From Flavobacteriaceae bacterium EG-1 (GTDB lineage: Bacteria > Bacteroidota > Bacteroidia > Flavobacteriales > Flavobacteriaceae): a DNA stretch of 64,000 bases. Under the pieces are notes generated by a model. The model had not been told where the DNA came from. It was given only the letters and a program-made list of their open reading frames with translations, and searched no databases. A program made the position numbers and the translations under genes. The stretch covers positions 1 to 64,000 of the forward strand of contig NZ_WJPK01000006.1 of assembly GCF_009649685.1 (NCBI RefSeq), in the 5' to 3' direction. Positions 1 through 15,000 of this stretch are shown here, piece after piece (the first letter of the stretch is position 1; the number at the start of each line of letters is the position of its first letter).

Positions 1-3000
1 AGCAAAATGAAGTATAATTCTATACTCACCATCTGCCAATGGAATATCATATCCAAAGGTTGGTGGAGAAGCACTACGCTCTGTTTGATACAAAGTAGCT
101 ACAGTTGCACTGGTATTTTCATATACCTTACCGCCAACAAAATTCTGATCCGCAGCAAAAACATCACCGTTATACGTTAACTCGGGTCCACCTGCATTAA
201 TACGTAACGCAAAGTCGTTCACAACTTCGTCCTTAGCTTCTACGTCTATCGTAAAAGAATCCATAAGGTTACCAGCATCTGTTACTTTCAAAGTAACTGA
301 ATAAATACCGGCAAACTCATAAGTGTGTTGGGTTATTTGATTCGTTGAAACTGGAGAACCATCTCCAAAATTCCATTCATATATCAATCCACTTTCTGCA
401 TCATTTGAGGCACTACCATCAAAATTAAATTGAAGTGAATTCACCCCTCCTATTGGTGTAATAGATGCAACAGCATTCGGAGTTGTATTTCCAACACCTG
501 TAACCGTAATAGTTATATAATCAGTATGCGACAAACTTAGATTATCAGTAACAGTTAAACCAGCTTGATAAACACCCACTGTATTGTAGGTATAATTTGT
601 AACAGCATCTGTTGATGTTCCACTTCCATCACCAAAATCCCATAGATATGACACGATATTGTTGTTGTCGTCGAATGACCCACTTCCATCAAAATCAACG
701 TAAAGTGCAGCAGGGCCTTCAATGGTATTTGTTGTAATTACGGCCACAGGTGCTTGATTCGCTTCATTAATGCTAATTGAAACGTTTGCAATTGCCTGTA
801 GTCCTGTTTCATCTTCAACAGTATAACTAAAAGAATCGGAACCTACATAATCTAAAGCCGGTGTATATAACACTTCTGTACCCGCTTCATTTAACTCTGC
901 TAATCCATTTAAAGGACTTTCAACTGACACAATTGTAATTAGATGATCATTTGGATCAGAATCATTATCCAACAATGCCAAGTTCATAGCAACATTTTGC
1001 TCTGTTACATAACTATCATCATTTGCAACTGGTGGTTCACTTATGCTAATTTCAAAACTAGTTGAAGCAGTAAGTCCGTTAGCATCTTCTGCAGTTAAAA
1101 CTATAGAATAACTTCCCGTTGTTCCTACTGGTGGTGTTCCTTCGAAAAGACCTGTAGTAGAATCAAAATTTATCCAAGATGGTAGTACTTCACCATTTGC
1201 AGTAGCAGTTATTTCCAAAGTATTTCCAGGATACCCTTTATCAAAATACTCATTAGTATCTAATGAAAACAATTCATTAATTGCAACTAATAAATCATCA
1301 ATAGGTTGTGCTGTTGGCACCGCTTCAGGTCTAATATTAATAAAATAGAATGTATTATCATTCCAATCACAGTTAGCAGAACCTGCTCCACATCCGCCTT
1401 GTACAAAATCTTGTAAAACTATATATTCATTAGGAATCACATCGCCATTATGGTCTATAACTTTGTACACTCTTGCTCCTAATAAGTCTGGTCTATTGCC
1501 ATTAATATTATTGCCTCCACTTGTTAAATAATTGGAAATTGCAATTCTAAATGGTTCGCTAATAGTAGTAGCGGTATCAAAATTAATTCCATCGCCCTTT
1601 CTAGGTAGCAATGTTTGATAATAAGTACCATCATGACTAAAGTTAATTCCTCCAACAGTACCTGTTCCATCAACCTCTACAAACTTTGCTCCATTTGAAC
1701 TTGGACCACCATGTAATGCAGAAATCTGTATTCCAACAACTGGTTTACTTGGATCTGCCTGAACAAATGTTGAAGACAAAATTAAATCTCCCTCATAACC
1801 TGCATCAATGTTTTCAGCTATAGGATAATTTGAACTAGGTCTGTATGGTAATGCATTTGGAGGTGTTATAGTTCCTTCATCATTTACTACACTTAACATA
1901 CTGGATTCAAATCCGAAGGCATCAAAAACCTCTTGTGCATTAATTTCATCACCACCTTCAGGTTGAGGTGAATATGCACCGTGTAAAGTTGCTTTATTTT
2001 CTAAGGCATTATCTGCATTAGAAATGATCTCAATTGATTGTACAAAAATGCCATTACTAACAGTACTGGTTCCTCCAATAAAAGTTACATCTACATCGGC
2101 AAAACTTCCAGTCTCAATAGTTAAGGGTAAAGTAGCTATTCCACCAGTACTATCTAATAATTCATAAGAATAATCATTCGCGTCAGAAATGTTTATTGCA
2201 GTCACTACTAATGGACCAGTACCTGAATTATTCAATCGCATTATATTTGAATCATGGACTTCGGCCTGTCCTGGATTGCCTAATCTATGAAAAGTATAAT
2301 AATCATCTGCTGGAAAACCTCTATCCGTACCAGGAATTTTAGTCATATTTTCTAAGGCTAACAAAGCACCAGATGGAGTTTCAATGGTAAACTCAAATGT
2401 TTCTTCAGCGATGTTTCCATTTGCATCTTCTGCAGTAACTACTAAAACGTGATTACCGACGTCTACTACATTAATTGGTACGCTATATGCTTCTAAGGCA
2501 TTGTCATCTAACATATATTCTAATCGAACAATACTACCACTTTCACTTTCATCAATAGCACTTAATTCTATAGATACTGCTCCCCTATAAGTATTTTCAT
2601 CACTACTATTGCCATCGAAATCAGCTACAATTGTTGGCAATAATAAAGAAGTATCTATAGGTGCTAAACGAATATAATTAGGTTTAGCATTGGCACCACC
2701 CGCACCTAATGACAATCGGAGCAGGCCATCAGTAACCTCGACCATGTTTGTTTGTTCAAAATTGCCATAATCATCAGGTGCCGTACTTTCTTGATTATAA
2801 TTTATAATTGTAACACCGTTAACATCTAAAACATGATTACTATCTGAAAAATCTGGATCTCCAACACTAATATTTACGGAATAAGACCCATTAGGCACAT
2901 TTACAACCCAGTCCCTTTGTGGGTAGTTGGTTGCATTGTTATGACCAATAATTGTGAACGTACTCAACAGTGCATCACCCTCTCTATTTCTACCATTAAC

Positions 3001-6000
3001 TGCTGCATTTGCAGGGGTTAATGTACCAGGTTCTACCCAACCAAAAGTTAAATCTCCTAAAGAAGTATCCTGAACACCATAAGGCACCCCTAAATCATCA
3101 ATATATCCTTGTGGAGAAACCGCAATATCATCAGCATCTTGAAAATTAAATTGATATACATACACCAATTCATTTGTAACGGATAAATTAACATCTATAG
3201 TAGCATCTTGATAATTAGATGCAGTAGCCGTAATTGTTGCTTGATAAGATCCTATTGACAGCCCTGTTATGTCAACACCAATTTCGAACGAAGAATTGAT
3301 TTCAAAACTTGTTGGCAACACAACCCAATCTTCAGACGAAGTCAAATTAATTTCACTAGAAGTTACGCCTCCATTACCTGAAAGCATCAATTCTTGTGTT
3401 GGAATTTCTTCTTGATTTATAGAAGCTACATAACTTAGTTCACTCTTATTAAAATCTAAAACTAAAGTTCCATCTTCATAAGGAATTACATTATCAATAA
3501 TAAACATGTAATCTTGATAATCACCATTTGATGCATCTTCAAATGCTATTAAATAGCTATTTTCAATTGGATTTCCATCCCGATCTGCCATGGGGTAGAT
3601 TCTAGTTCTATGTACAACACCTGTAGGTTGTATTGCATTTAACCCATCTTCAGAATAATTTATTCTACCAAAAGAATTGGAATCAACATAGAATCCGAAT
3701 ACTGCACCCAATGGATCAAACACATTATTCCCAGATACTATAGGGGGAAATAAGGTCTGCGCGTTTTCAATTTCACCTTCTAACACACCAACTTCATTAA
3801 GTGCAACTACGCCTTCTGTATTAGTATACCAACCGAATGGAAGTTCTTCTGCTGGCGAATAGCGACCAACCGGAGTAACATTTACAGGTGCGTCTGAGGC
3901 TTTTACCCATAATTCCACTTCTGATTCATCTCCACTTGGAGCCGGATTAGTCCCATTGGCTAATGAGGTCCATCCAACATTTACTCCAATTCCTAAAGCA
4001 TCCACAACATCCTGTAAAGCTGGTTCTTCACCACCTTCAAATCCTGCCTTTTTCAAAGCGTGCAAACCAACTTCGAAACTTGGATTAACTTCATCATCAC
4101 TAGTTAACACTAAACTTGCTTCTTGATATCCAAGATTAGAACCGTTTAAGTCAGGTGCATATGTAATAGAATAAACCTGAGATTCACTAGGTGCAATAGA
4201 AATTGCTCCTGATGGAGTAACTGATTCGAACTGATTGGCATATTCTCCAGTAATAGTTGCACCAGAAATATTTAAAGCAGCAGTACCTTCATTAGTTACG
4301 GAAACAGTTTTTGTATCAGAATTTTCACCTTCATTATTAACCGTAATTTCAAAAATCAATTCATCTGGTGTAGCCGCAATTTCAGGACCTACTGTTGCAG
4401 GTACCGTTGCTCGTAACAGTGTTAATTTAGGTGTACCATTATTATCTCTGTCGTATTCAGATATATAGATATTACCAGTTTTTGGGTCTTCAATCACATC
4501 TAATGGATCATCAAATCCACCCAATCCAGGCACATCTCCATTAACGTTTCCAATATCACCATTAGACTTTGGCTGCATTACTAAAATATCATCTTGACCG
4601 CTAAAACGCACTACCATTAATAGTCCTTGAAGTTTGCCTCCAAAGGCATTACTTTGATATTCTATCGCTCCATTTGGAGATTTATTTTTACCAAAATCAA
4701 ATGCCGGCTCCCTATAATTTGGATCTGGACCTAAATCATTAGGGTACTTTGCAACATCTGTATAAGATGCTTCTTCTTGACCTGGTAATCCGCTATATGG
4801 AGCTCCACCATGATTTAATACAAATTCACCTCTATATGGATTTGGATGACCATGATATGACCCCCCTTGAGTTTTAAACAACCAATCTTTTTGAGTTTCA
4901 CCACCCGTTAATAAAGGCACATCAGGAATTGTAGTTAATCCATCTATTCTTCTTGCTAATGGATAGTCATCCGTTGAAGGAGAATTCGGAGAATTGTTAT
5001 TGTTCCCAGCTGTACCATTTGTAGGAATGTACAACCAACCATTTGAGTGCCAGACCAAATCATAAGCATTTCGCACTCCAGTTGCAAATATTGATAAAGG
5101 CGCATTTGTTGCAAATGGATTATAAGAACCATCACTCATGGTTAAACTACCTGAAGTAGCACTATTTATAACACTAATATCATCAGTAGTATAGGCGCTT
5201 AATGGTAAAGCAGATGGTAATTTATCCAATTCTACCTTTAATATTGCTCCGGCCAATAATCTTTCTGGTCTATTTACCCAATTTGGATCAGGATCACCAC
5301 CAGCTGTATTACTTCCTTGACTAATAAACATATCACCTTGCAAGTCAAATTCTATACTATTGGTTAAATGATCTTTACCAGAACGTGGTAAATGAATGAT
5401 TAAATCTTCAACCGTTGAAAGTGTTGGACCAGAAAGCTTACTTAAAATACCATCCCATTCTGGACCATTAGTAACCGAGGCAGTACTATGTGTTACATAG
5501 GCAATTAGATTTTCTGCAGTTGAAACAGGATCAAATGCCAGTCCAATAATTAATCTGTCGTTATTAGCTCTAGCCCCATCCTCCGGATGCACTGCTCCTT
5601 GCAATTCTGGACTAAGTATTTCTAGATTTTCCAAAGTACCATCAATTGCCATATCCCAACGATAAATTTTACCATCAGAATTAAAGTTGCCAATAGTACT
5701 CGCGTAAAGTTTGCCATCTGGCCCGATTACCAAACTTGAAAAACGTTGATTTGATGTACCATCTCCTAATGCTATACCACCAGGTACTTTTGTAAATTCA
5801 ACTCCTGTCAAATCTAATTCAGCAACCGTATCTTCATCACCGGTCGTGAATTGAGATTCAAACTCAGCAAATGCCAAACGATCCGAAGTATCACCTACTA
5901 AATTAGCTTCTATATCACTAGTAAGTCTAAAAACGTAATTGGTAAACGGTTTCAATGGGCTTAATGGAGTTAATGTAATTGCATCTCCTCCACCTGTGTC

Positions 6001-9000
6001 ATTTGAATTTGAAGGCACAAGCACTTCACCACCTGTGGTAACTTCGTAAAGGTTTACATTTCCTGCGTAGGTAGTTTTATCAAGTTCATAGCCTACTGGA
6101 GTAACAACTTCTACATTTATTTGAAAGTCCGTTATTGCAACATTTACGGCATTATGACTAGGCGTTACATTTGTGAAAAACGGCTCCGTAATTTCACCAC
6201 CTTCTGATATTGTTAAAGAGTTAATTTTTGTATTAAAACCTCCTGAGGCATCTATTGTTAATCTACCATCAGAAACTGTTATACTTGTAGTACCGGAAGT
6301 AAACCTAGTGGCAGAATCTGCAGTTCCTGTTGGGGTATATCCATCTATAATATTTATACCTTCTACATTAATTGTATGATTTGGAATGTTATTAGAATTT
6401 GAATCCACACTTGGATCTCCTACCCCTACCGAAACAGTATAATTACCATTTGGAACAGCAATTTCCCAAATACCTTCCGTAAGTACACCATTTGTTCCTG
6501 CTCCATTATTTACATCGCCATATTGCATATGTATTAATGTATTTTTAAGAACATCAACACTTCCAACTTCTCTATTTCTAGCATTTTCAGATAAATCTAA
6601 AGCAGTTTGTCCATTTGTTGTTAACCATCCATACGAATAAGAATTACCTCTATCTGCAAAACCTAATCCTGAATCAACTAAATAACCTGTAGGAGGAACA
6701 TCCTCTGGTAATGAAAAATTAATACTTACAGGTTGAAATGTTACTTGGTTTTCTGGGGTAATTGCAAAATCTTCAAAGACATATACAACATCCGCAACTA
6801 GCTCCCTTCGTTTGGTAGCATATACACCGGCAAAACTCTGATTGCTATAAGCTGCATTACCGCTTAAATAAACAGAAGGTAGAGGCAATGAACCAACTAC
6901 TATTTCTGTTCCATTGTTTAAGGTATAATAAGCCGTTAGCAAATTATTTTCGACATCTACAAATAGTCGTAAGTTAACATTACTTGAATGTAAACCTGTT
7001 ACATTTGTAGCTCCAATTTTTGATGCATCCCCTGAAACTCCAGCGACTTCAGATCTTAATTCTACCTGTCCGCCGTTAGAAACATTTAATTTAACAAAGT
7101 TGTCTTCATCCAAACCAAACCATAAACCGCCTTGTTCAGAATCGTTACTTCCATCTGAATACGGATTTATTAATGTGGTCTGAATACTAAAACTACCAAT
7201 AGTGTTAGCGTTAAATGCTACGCCTAAAGTATTTATTTGAGAGTTAACATCTGTACTTGTTCCTGAACCAGTACCATTAATTATATATGCTATACCATTG
7301 CTTGCATTAATATTTAAGTTTCCACTTGTTACACTAATTTTTGATGGTTCATAACCGGGAACATTTGGATTAGAAACGATTCCATCTGCTGCTATTCTTG
7401 CAGATGGATTATCTACCATTGTAAATCCAGTATTGCTCAGACCACCTTCTGTACCATCAAAATCTAATGCAAATGGCAGAGATACTGCCAATTCACTACA
7501 TTCCAACGTACTTATTGGAGCGCATGCCTCAACTGGCGTATCATCAAAAGGCTGGATATTTCTAGCAATTACCACAATATCTTGGTAATCATACCCAGAA
7601 ACATGTTCTTCTGTAGCAATTATATAGGCATTTTCTTCACCTGGAAGCTCATAAATTCTAACATGGTGAGGAATTGCATCACTAAAAGTATTTAGGACAT
7701 CTTCACTAAACAATTGTCTATCACTAAAGTATGGCCATCTACTAACAAATCCGAAACTTTCAATTCCTGGATCAAAACTTAATGAGCCATTTACAATAGG
7801 GTTCAAGGTTTGACCATTATTCGTAGTCGTATTTTCTATATTAAATACTTCAGTAACACTATTTACATCTCCAGATTCATACCATCCAAATGCTACAATT
7901 GGATTATTCGCTTCCGGACCATATACACTTAATACCTCTAAGGTTACCGGTGCATCTGATGCTCTTTCAAATTTTTGAATAGCAACTTCATCTCCTAAAA
8001 TGTCATTATAAGATGCCCCACTTTCTAAATCAATTAAATTAGTAGAAGTATTAGTATCACCAACGTTAACTACACCATCACCTAATTGTGTATTTAATAT
8101 CCATTGCAATGATGGTTCATTAGCTCCACCTGTTCCTACTTTGCCCAGACCACTTAATGAAATAATTACAGGCTCAGCATCGGTACCGGAAATTGTTAAC
8201 TCAGCAAACTTAGGACCATTTGATGTAGGATCAAATATGATATCAAATGAACCTGAATTTTGAGCAGCCATACTTGAAGGCAACCCGGAAAAACTAAACT
8301 GATTTGCATCATCTCCAGTAATTTGAGCAGTTATATTGTTTAATGTTGCATTTCCTAAATTAGACAATGTTATCTCTTCGGAATAAGTATTGGTTCCACT
8401 GCTAACAGCGTCACCAGAAAAATCATCATTACTAACAACTATTACCGCTTTTGGTGTAGATTGATTACTAGGTTTAAGTAAAATTATATTACTACTTCCA
8501 TAATCAGAAACATAAATATTTCCTGTGTTAACATCTTCAATAAGATCTAAAGGATCGTTAAAGCCAGTAAAGCCAGGAATTCCGACTTTAAATGTAGAAA
8601 TATCGCCATTCGGTCCGTCGGGAACTAAAGCTATAATATCATTGCCTCCACTATATCTAACCACTAAAATAGCTCCTTGTAGGTTTCCATTTTCTGCATT
8701 ACTACGATACTCTATAACTCCATTTGGAGATTTATTTAATTCGAAATCAAAAGCGTCACCTCTATAATTAACATCAGCTGAAACTCCATTATATACAGCA
8801 TTATTTACATCTGCATCACCTCTATTCAATACAAATTCTCCACGCAACGGATTCGGATGTCCATAAAAGCCAATAGTACTATTTGGATCTATTCTAAAAA
8901 GCCAGTCACGCTGAACATTATTTCCATTTGAAGCTGGAATAATTGGGTAAAGAGGATTTGAATGGTCGTAAAAAGAACCATCCGGTCTTCTGGTTCCATC

Positions 9001-12000
9001 AATTGATGCTGGAGCATTACTTCCTCCAGCTGTACCATTAGTAGGCACATATAATTGACCATTTGAATGCCAAACTAAATCATATGCATTTCGTATACCA
9101 GTTGCAAAAAGCGTTAAAGGAGCATTTATATAATATGGATTATAAGTACCGTCATCTGCGTATGTTTGTCCGTCCTCAGTATATGTTGAAACTGTAGAAA
9201 CTAAAGTTGGCGAACCTGTATTTACACTATTAATAGCCACAGGATCCATAGTGGTTTTAGCATTTAAAGGCCATTGACTTTCAGGTAGCTTATCTAAATC
9301 TAGTCTTAAAGCAGAAGCAGATAATAACCTTTCTTTACGATTTCCCCATGCATTATCTGGAGCCCCAGCAGCACTATTACTACCCTGGTTGAAATAAAGA
9401 ACATTTGGTTCATCTGATTTAAAGGCAATACTATTTGTTAAATGATCCTTTTTAGATCTTGGTAAATTTGTAACTATTAAATCTTCATTCTCTAAATTAA
9501 CACCTGTAAGTCGTGAAATCTTACCATCCCAAGATGGAGCATTATTTAACGCACCGGATTGATGCGTGATATAAACGATAAGATTTGTGGCTGTTGCATC
9601 GGGGTCAAAAGCAAAACCGATTGCTGCTCTAGACCCATAGCTTGACTTCCAAGCATTTAAAACTTGTTCATTAGCTAGTGTACCGTCAGCATTTAAGTCC
9701 CAACGATGAATATCGCCATCTATTTCAAGACCATATAATTTACCATCAGGACCAATAGTTAATGTTGCGTATTTTGCTCCAGAAGCAACTACACCTACAT
9801 TTTCAAAAGATACATTGTCCAAATCGGTTGTTGGACCACCTCCACCACCTCCGGTTGTAAAACTAGAAGTGAAAAATGCAAAAGGCTCGCCAGTAACATC
9901 AAGCACTCCATCTATTTCTACAACATAAGTTGTATTCGATTCTAATGGCTGTGATGGAACAATACTAATAGCATCACCTCCTCCAGTGCCATTCGCCGTA
10001 GAGGCAATTGGTGTTGCATTACCTTCCTTATAAATTTTAACTGTTGAACTATTGATCGAATTATTATCTACACCTGTATTTCCAATTTCATCAAAATTTG
10101 GCAAAAACAGATTATTTGCAGAAACACTTGCATTTACGGAAACTCCTGTAGCCCCATCTGATGGCGTAATACCTAAAACTAATGGTGTTTGTTTTTCACG
10201 AACTTCTAAATTTATAGTAATTTCCGCATTTTCGTATCCTAATTCAGGGTCATCAATTGCAAAAACTCTAGTACTATATGTGCCCGCAGGAACATTTTCT
10301 TTTATACTAAAAGTAGCCTCACCAACAGTAGTCTCAGAGGGTAACACTAACCATTCAAATGCATCTGGATCATCTGAAAATATTACTGTTGGATTTCCAG
10401 AGGTAGAAGACAGTAGTGTTGATTGAGAAGGTATTGTTGTACCTACATTACCAATAAAGTTAAGTTCAGAATCATCAAAAGCTAATTCTAAAGCAACTTC
10501 CTCTACTGCTATTTCAAAATCTTTAAATATCGCAGTTATTGATTGGTCTTCAGCAGCATTTCGGTGCGTAGTAAAAACACCTGCAAAATTTAATTCCTTT
10601 GCTGGGTTAGCAGAATCGAAAGTTGTTCCTTCAAAATAATTGGAAGGCACACTTAAAACATCACCTCCTGAATCTGAAACTAAAATTTCAGCGCCTCCAT
10701 TAAAAGAATAGTAACCTTTAACTGTATTATTAATTGGATCTAACTCCATTCTAAGTGTAATTTCACCAGTATTGGATGCTATATTACCCGTATTAATTTC
10801 TAAAAATGCAGTTTCGGAAGTTGTTTCATCCATATTTTCAACCTGCAATTGTACTTTTCTTGACGTATTACCAGTTTTAAGAATAGCCAATTTTAAATAG
10901 TGATCCTCATCTAAACCAAACCAAATACCTGCTTGTTGTGAGTTATTGGTAGCACTAACCGAAAAATCGGGATTTTCTAAAGTTGAGCTAACACTAAAAA
11001 CACCAGAAGGAACAACTAATCCTGCACCAAGTGCATTCATTTGAGAATTTGTATTATTACTTCTTGGCGCACCAACTGGTTGGTTATAAAAGATACCTTT
11101 AGTACTTGTTATAGATAGACCGTTCGCATTTTGTGTAATTAAACTTGGAGCATAGCCAGGCACATCTGAATGAGCTATAGCATCATCAGCAACTAAACGA
11201 GCACTTGGCTCTAAAACCATTGTTAAGCCTGTATCTGACATATTTCCATTAGCAACGGTAAAATGAAGTGCTAATGGTAATCCTACTTCAATTTCATCAC
11301 AATCCAATGTACTTATTGGTGTACAGGGTATTGACTCTTCAGTTACTGTCACAGCCCATGCTTCACTTGTAATTCCATCTTCAGCCGTTACTGTATATAT
11401 AAATGGTGTACTAAAATCTTGTGAAGTATTAGACAGTGGACTAATTGTTGCACCAGATGACAACTCAATTGTAGGTGTTAATGCTGTTAATGTAGTTCCA
11501 CTTACTACTTGAATTGCAATTGTATTGTTTAAATCATCAATCGTTGCTAAACCGGTTTCTTCAGTAAAACTAAATGCTGTTATTTCAGTTGCCGTACTAA
11601 CATTTGCAGAATGAACACTAAAATCATCAAAACTTGCAGTAAATTGAGCACCGGCTCTATGGGTCGCATAAATACCTGCGAAACTCATGTTGTCTTGTAA
11701 CCCTGTTTCATTAATGTCTCTACCAGTAAAATAATCAGCTGGAATTTGAATAGACCCAAGAGAAACACTACTACCAGAACCTATAGTATAAATTGCTTCA
11801 GCTGTTAAAGCAACAGGATTTACAATTAATTCTAAGGTTACGTCATTTCCGGAAACACCGACGTTATTATCTTGTACTTGTTGTGATGCATTCGAAAGCC
11901 CTGCCGATTCAACTCGAATTTCTACGTTATCGTTATTTACATTTAACTTAACAAAGTTATCTTCATCATACCCAAACCATATTCCCGCTTGAGCTGAACT

Positions 12001-15000
12001 TCCACCTGTTACTATATTTAGAATTGTAGCTTTAATAGAAATCGATTCATTTAAACCATCAAATCCAACTCCTAAAGTATTTATTTGATTATTGTTGTTA
12101 TTGCTAGCAGGTGGATTTAAATAAGCGATTCCTCCTTGTGATTGAATTTCCAACACTCCTGAATTCAATGATAAAAGTGATGCCTCATACCCATTTATAT
12201 TCGGATTGGTTACCGAAATATCTCCATCTCTTCGCGGTTCTGAATTTTCTAGCACCATTGTAAAACCAGTACCCTGATTAGAATTTTCAAGTATTGAATT
12301 TTCTACGGATGAAGAAAAATCTAAATTAAGCGGCAACGAAACTTCAATTTCTTCACAATCTAATGTACTAATTGGAGAACAATATTCTATTTCTATTACT
12401 TCAGTAATATTTATAGTAATATCTGCAGAAACAGTATTTTCTCCGTCGCTAACCTCAACGGCTAAAACATATTGAGGGGTACTATCAAAATCTAATTCAA
12501 CTAGCGAAGTTATTTCGCCAGTAGAATTATTTATATCGAAGGCATTACCAATATTTCCAGCAGTAATTGTATAATTAAGATTTGCCGAATCAGAGTCTGT
12601 GGCTACTACTGTACCAATAATACTGTTTATTGCGAGATCTTCAGCCGCAGTAAATGTTTGCTCATTTATAACGGGAGCATTGTTTATTTCTTCAGTTACA
12701 ACCGCAGTATAATCTGTTGCAATACGAACTGGACCTAATTTCGCATTATTGGTATTTGAAGAACTAATAAACAATCGTCCTATTTCAGGTGTACCCTGCA
12801 CTGTATGTGTACCCGCTGCTGTCCAAACTGTTTCATTAATATTTAATTTTGGTTGGGTTGTCCACGAATATGTAATCGTATCAACACCATCCCATTCACC
12901 TTGAATAACAAATTGGAATACCTCGTCAGAATCAACTACCAAGTTACCGTTATCTGAACCAGCACCGGCCAATCCAATTCTAGCAATTAATCCTCCAGAA
13001 CCATCGTTAGCAACTTGTTCTCGAATCCATTGGTCACCTCCAATTTCATCATCAATTCGCAGTGCAGTTCGAACTCTTGCATTCGCACTTGTCACCTTAA
13101 AATAAGTACCAAAGTAAAAAGGCTCATTGGCAACTAAAGTTACCGATGAATTATCTAAAGGAATATAATCGTGTGTTTGTCCACCTAAAGAAAAATCAAG
13201 TGAATTCGTTGTATTTGGTGTTAAACCCTCAGCGATTACTGGAATTACGGCCCCTGTTCCATTTTCTCTTAACCAATCGGAAGGCGCCACTACATGTAGA
13301 TTACCTACTCCGTATGAATCAAAATCTTCAATTAAAGCAAAACCAGTTGTTTCATTAACATCCGTTACAGTTATAGCGATATCTTGTACAGCAGTCAGTA
13401 ATCCTGAATCTGTAAGAGTTACTTGAATATTATAGACATTATCCGCTCCAGCATCTAGTGGAGTCTCGAAATCCGGCGCAGCTATAAAAGATACAACACC
13501 TGTTACGAGGTCAATATCAAAAAGTGAATCATCAACTAAACCGCTAAGTGAATAAATTAGTCCCGGTCCTTCGACATCAGTATCATCAGTAGCTTCAACG
13601 TCTATTGCTGCAGTTTGATTTTCCTCAACATTTACGGTGGCAGCACTTGTAATTGAAGGCGCAGTATTTGTTGATGCAGCTTCTGTAACTGTTACCTGCC
13701 AAACTTGTGTAGTAGTACCATCTTCAGCCGTAACGGTGTAATCTACAGCATTGGTAAAATCTTGTGCAACTCCACTTTCAGGACTTATTGCCGCATCATC
13801 AGAAATGGTAATCGTCGGTTCTAATCCAGTTACTAAGGTGCCATTAGAAACTTCAATTACAATTGTATGTGCAATTTCATCAATTGTAGCCTCAGCAGTT
13901 TGTTCGGCGAATGTAAAAGTAATAATATCGGTTTCCGTACTCGGTGCTTCTGTTACTGTTACGGTCCAAACTTGCTCCGATGCATCTTCGGCCGTCACAG
14001 TATAATTTATAGGGTTAGTGAAATCTTGTTCCACTCCACTTGCAGGGCTAATGGTAGCATCATCTGAAACCGCAATAGTCGGTACTAAATTGGTAAGCAA
14101 AGTACCATTACTTACTTCAATAGAAACTGTTTTTGCTGTGTCATCAATCGTTGCAGCACCTGTTTCATTCGCTAAGGCAAATGAGAGAATTTCATTTTCA
14201 TCATTTAAAGCGACAGGTAAGATTTCTATTGCTTGTACAATTGCATTATTCGCTGAAGCCGTGAAATCTATATTAAGTTCGCCATCACTAACTAATACAT
14301 CATAACTTTGTATGGCTAAAACTCCTTTTCCATAGGATGCAACAAGATCTAAATCACTTATTAGCGTATTACCTTCAATTTCGACATCAAATACTCGATT
14401 CCCCGCAGCATCATGAAAATTCTCTATCATATGAAGAGCCACGGTGTATTCACCATTAGCAATAGGAAAATTATAACTAAAATCTGCTCCATACCTTCTC
14501 GGATGATATAAATCTGTATCGGAACTACCTATAATATCATAAGAAGAACTAGAAGTTGTTGTTGATGCCGTTTCTTCTAAATATGCTGTATTTTCAGTAA
14601 CAAACAAATCCCCATCTTTGGTATAATCTTGCCCTGCAACATTCATTCGATATGGAACTGAAACAGTTGGAACAACAATTGCTTCCACTATAATATCTGC
14701 ATCTAATTCAGCAGGTTTAAAACCTTTTGCAGTTGCTATAATTTTATCATTTCTAGTATCGTTCTCCGCCAATGCAGAAGCATCAACAGTAAAATCAAAT
14801 TGACCTAAAGTATTGGTTGTAGGTATTGTTAACCAATCATTTTCACCAGTAAGTGTTTTATCTACAACATTAATATTATCATTAATTACCAATCCGATAT
14901 TTGTAGCTCCCGAACCGGAAAGTGTACTTGAAAAAGCTCCTGTTGCTCCAACTGTTATAGTCTCACTTATTGTGTTTGGTGAGAAAGAAAGTACGCCATT

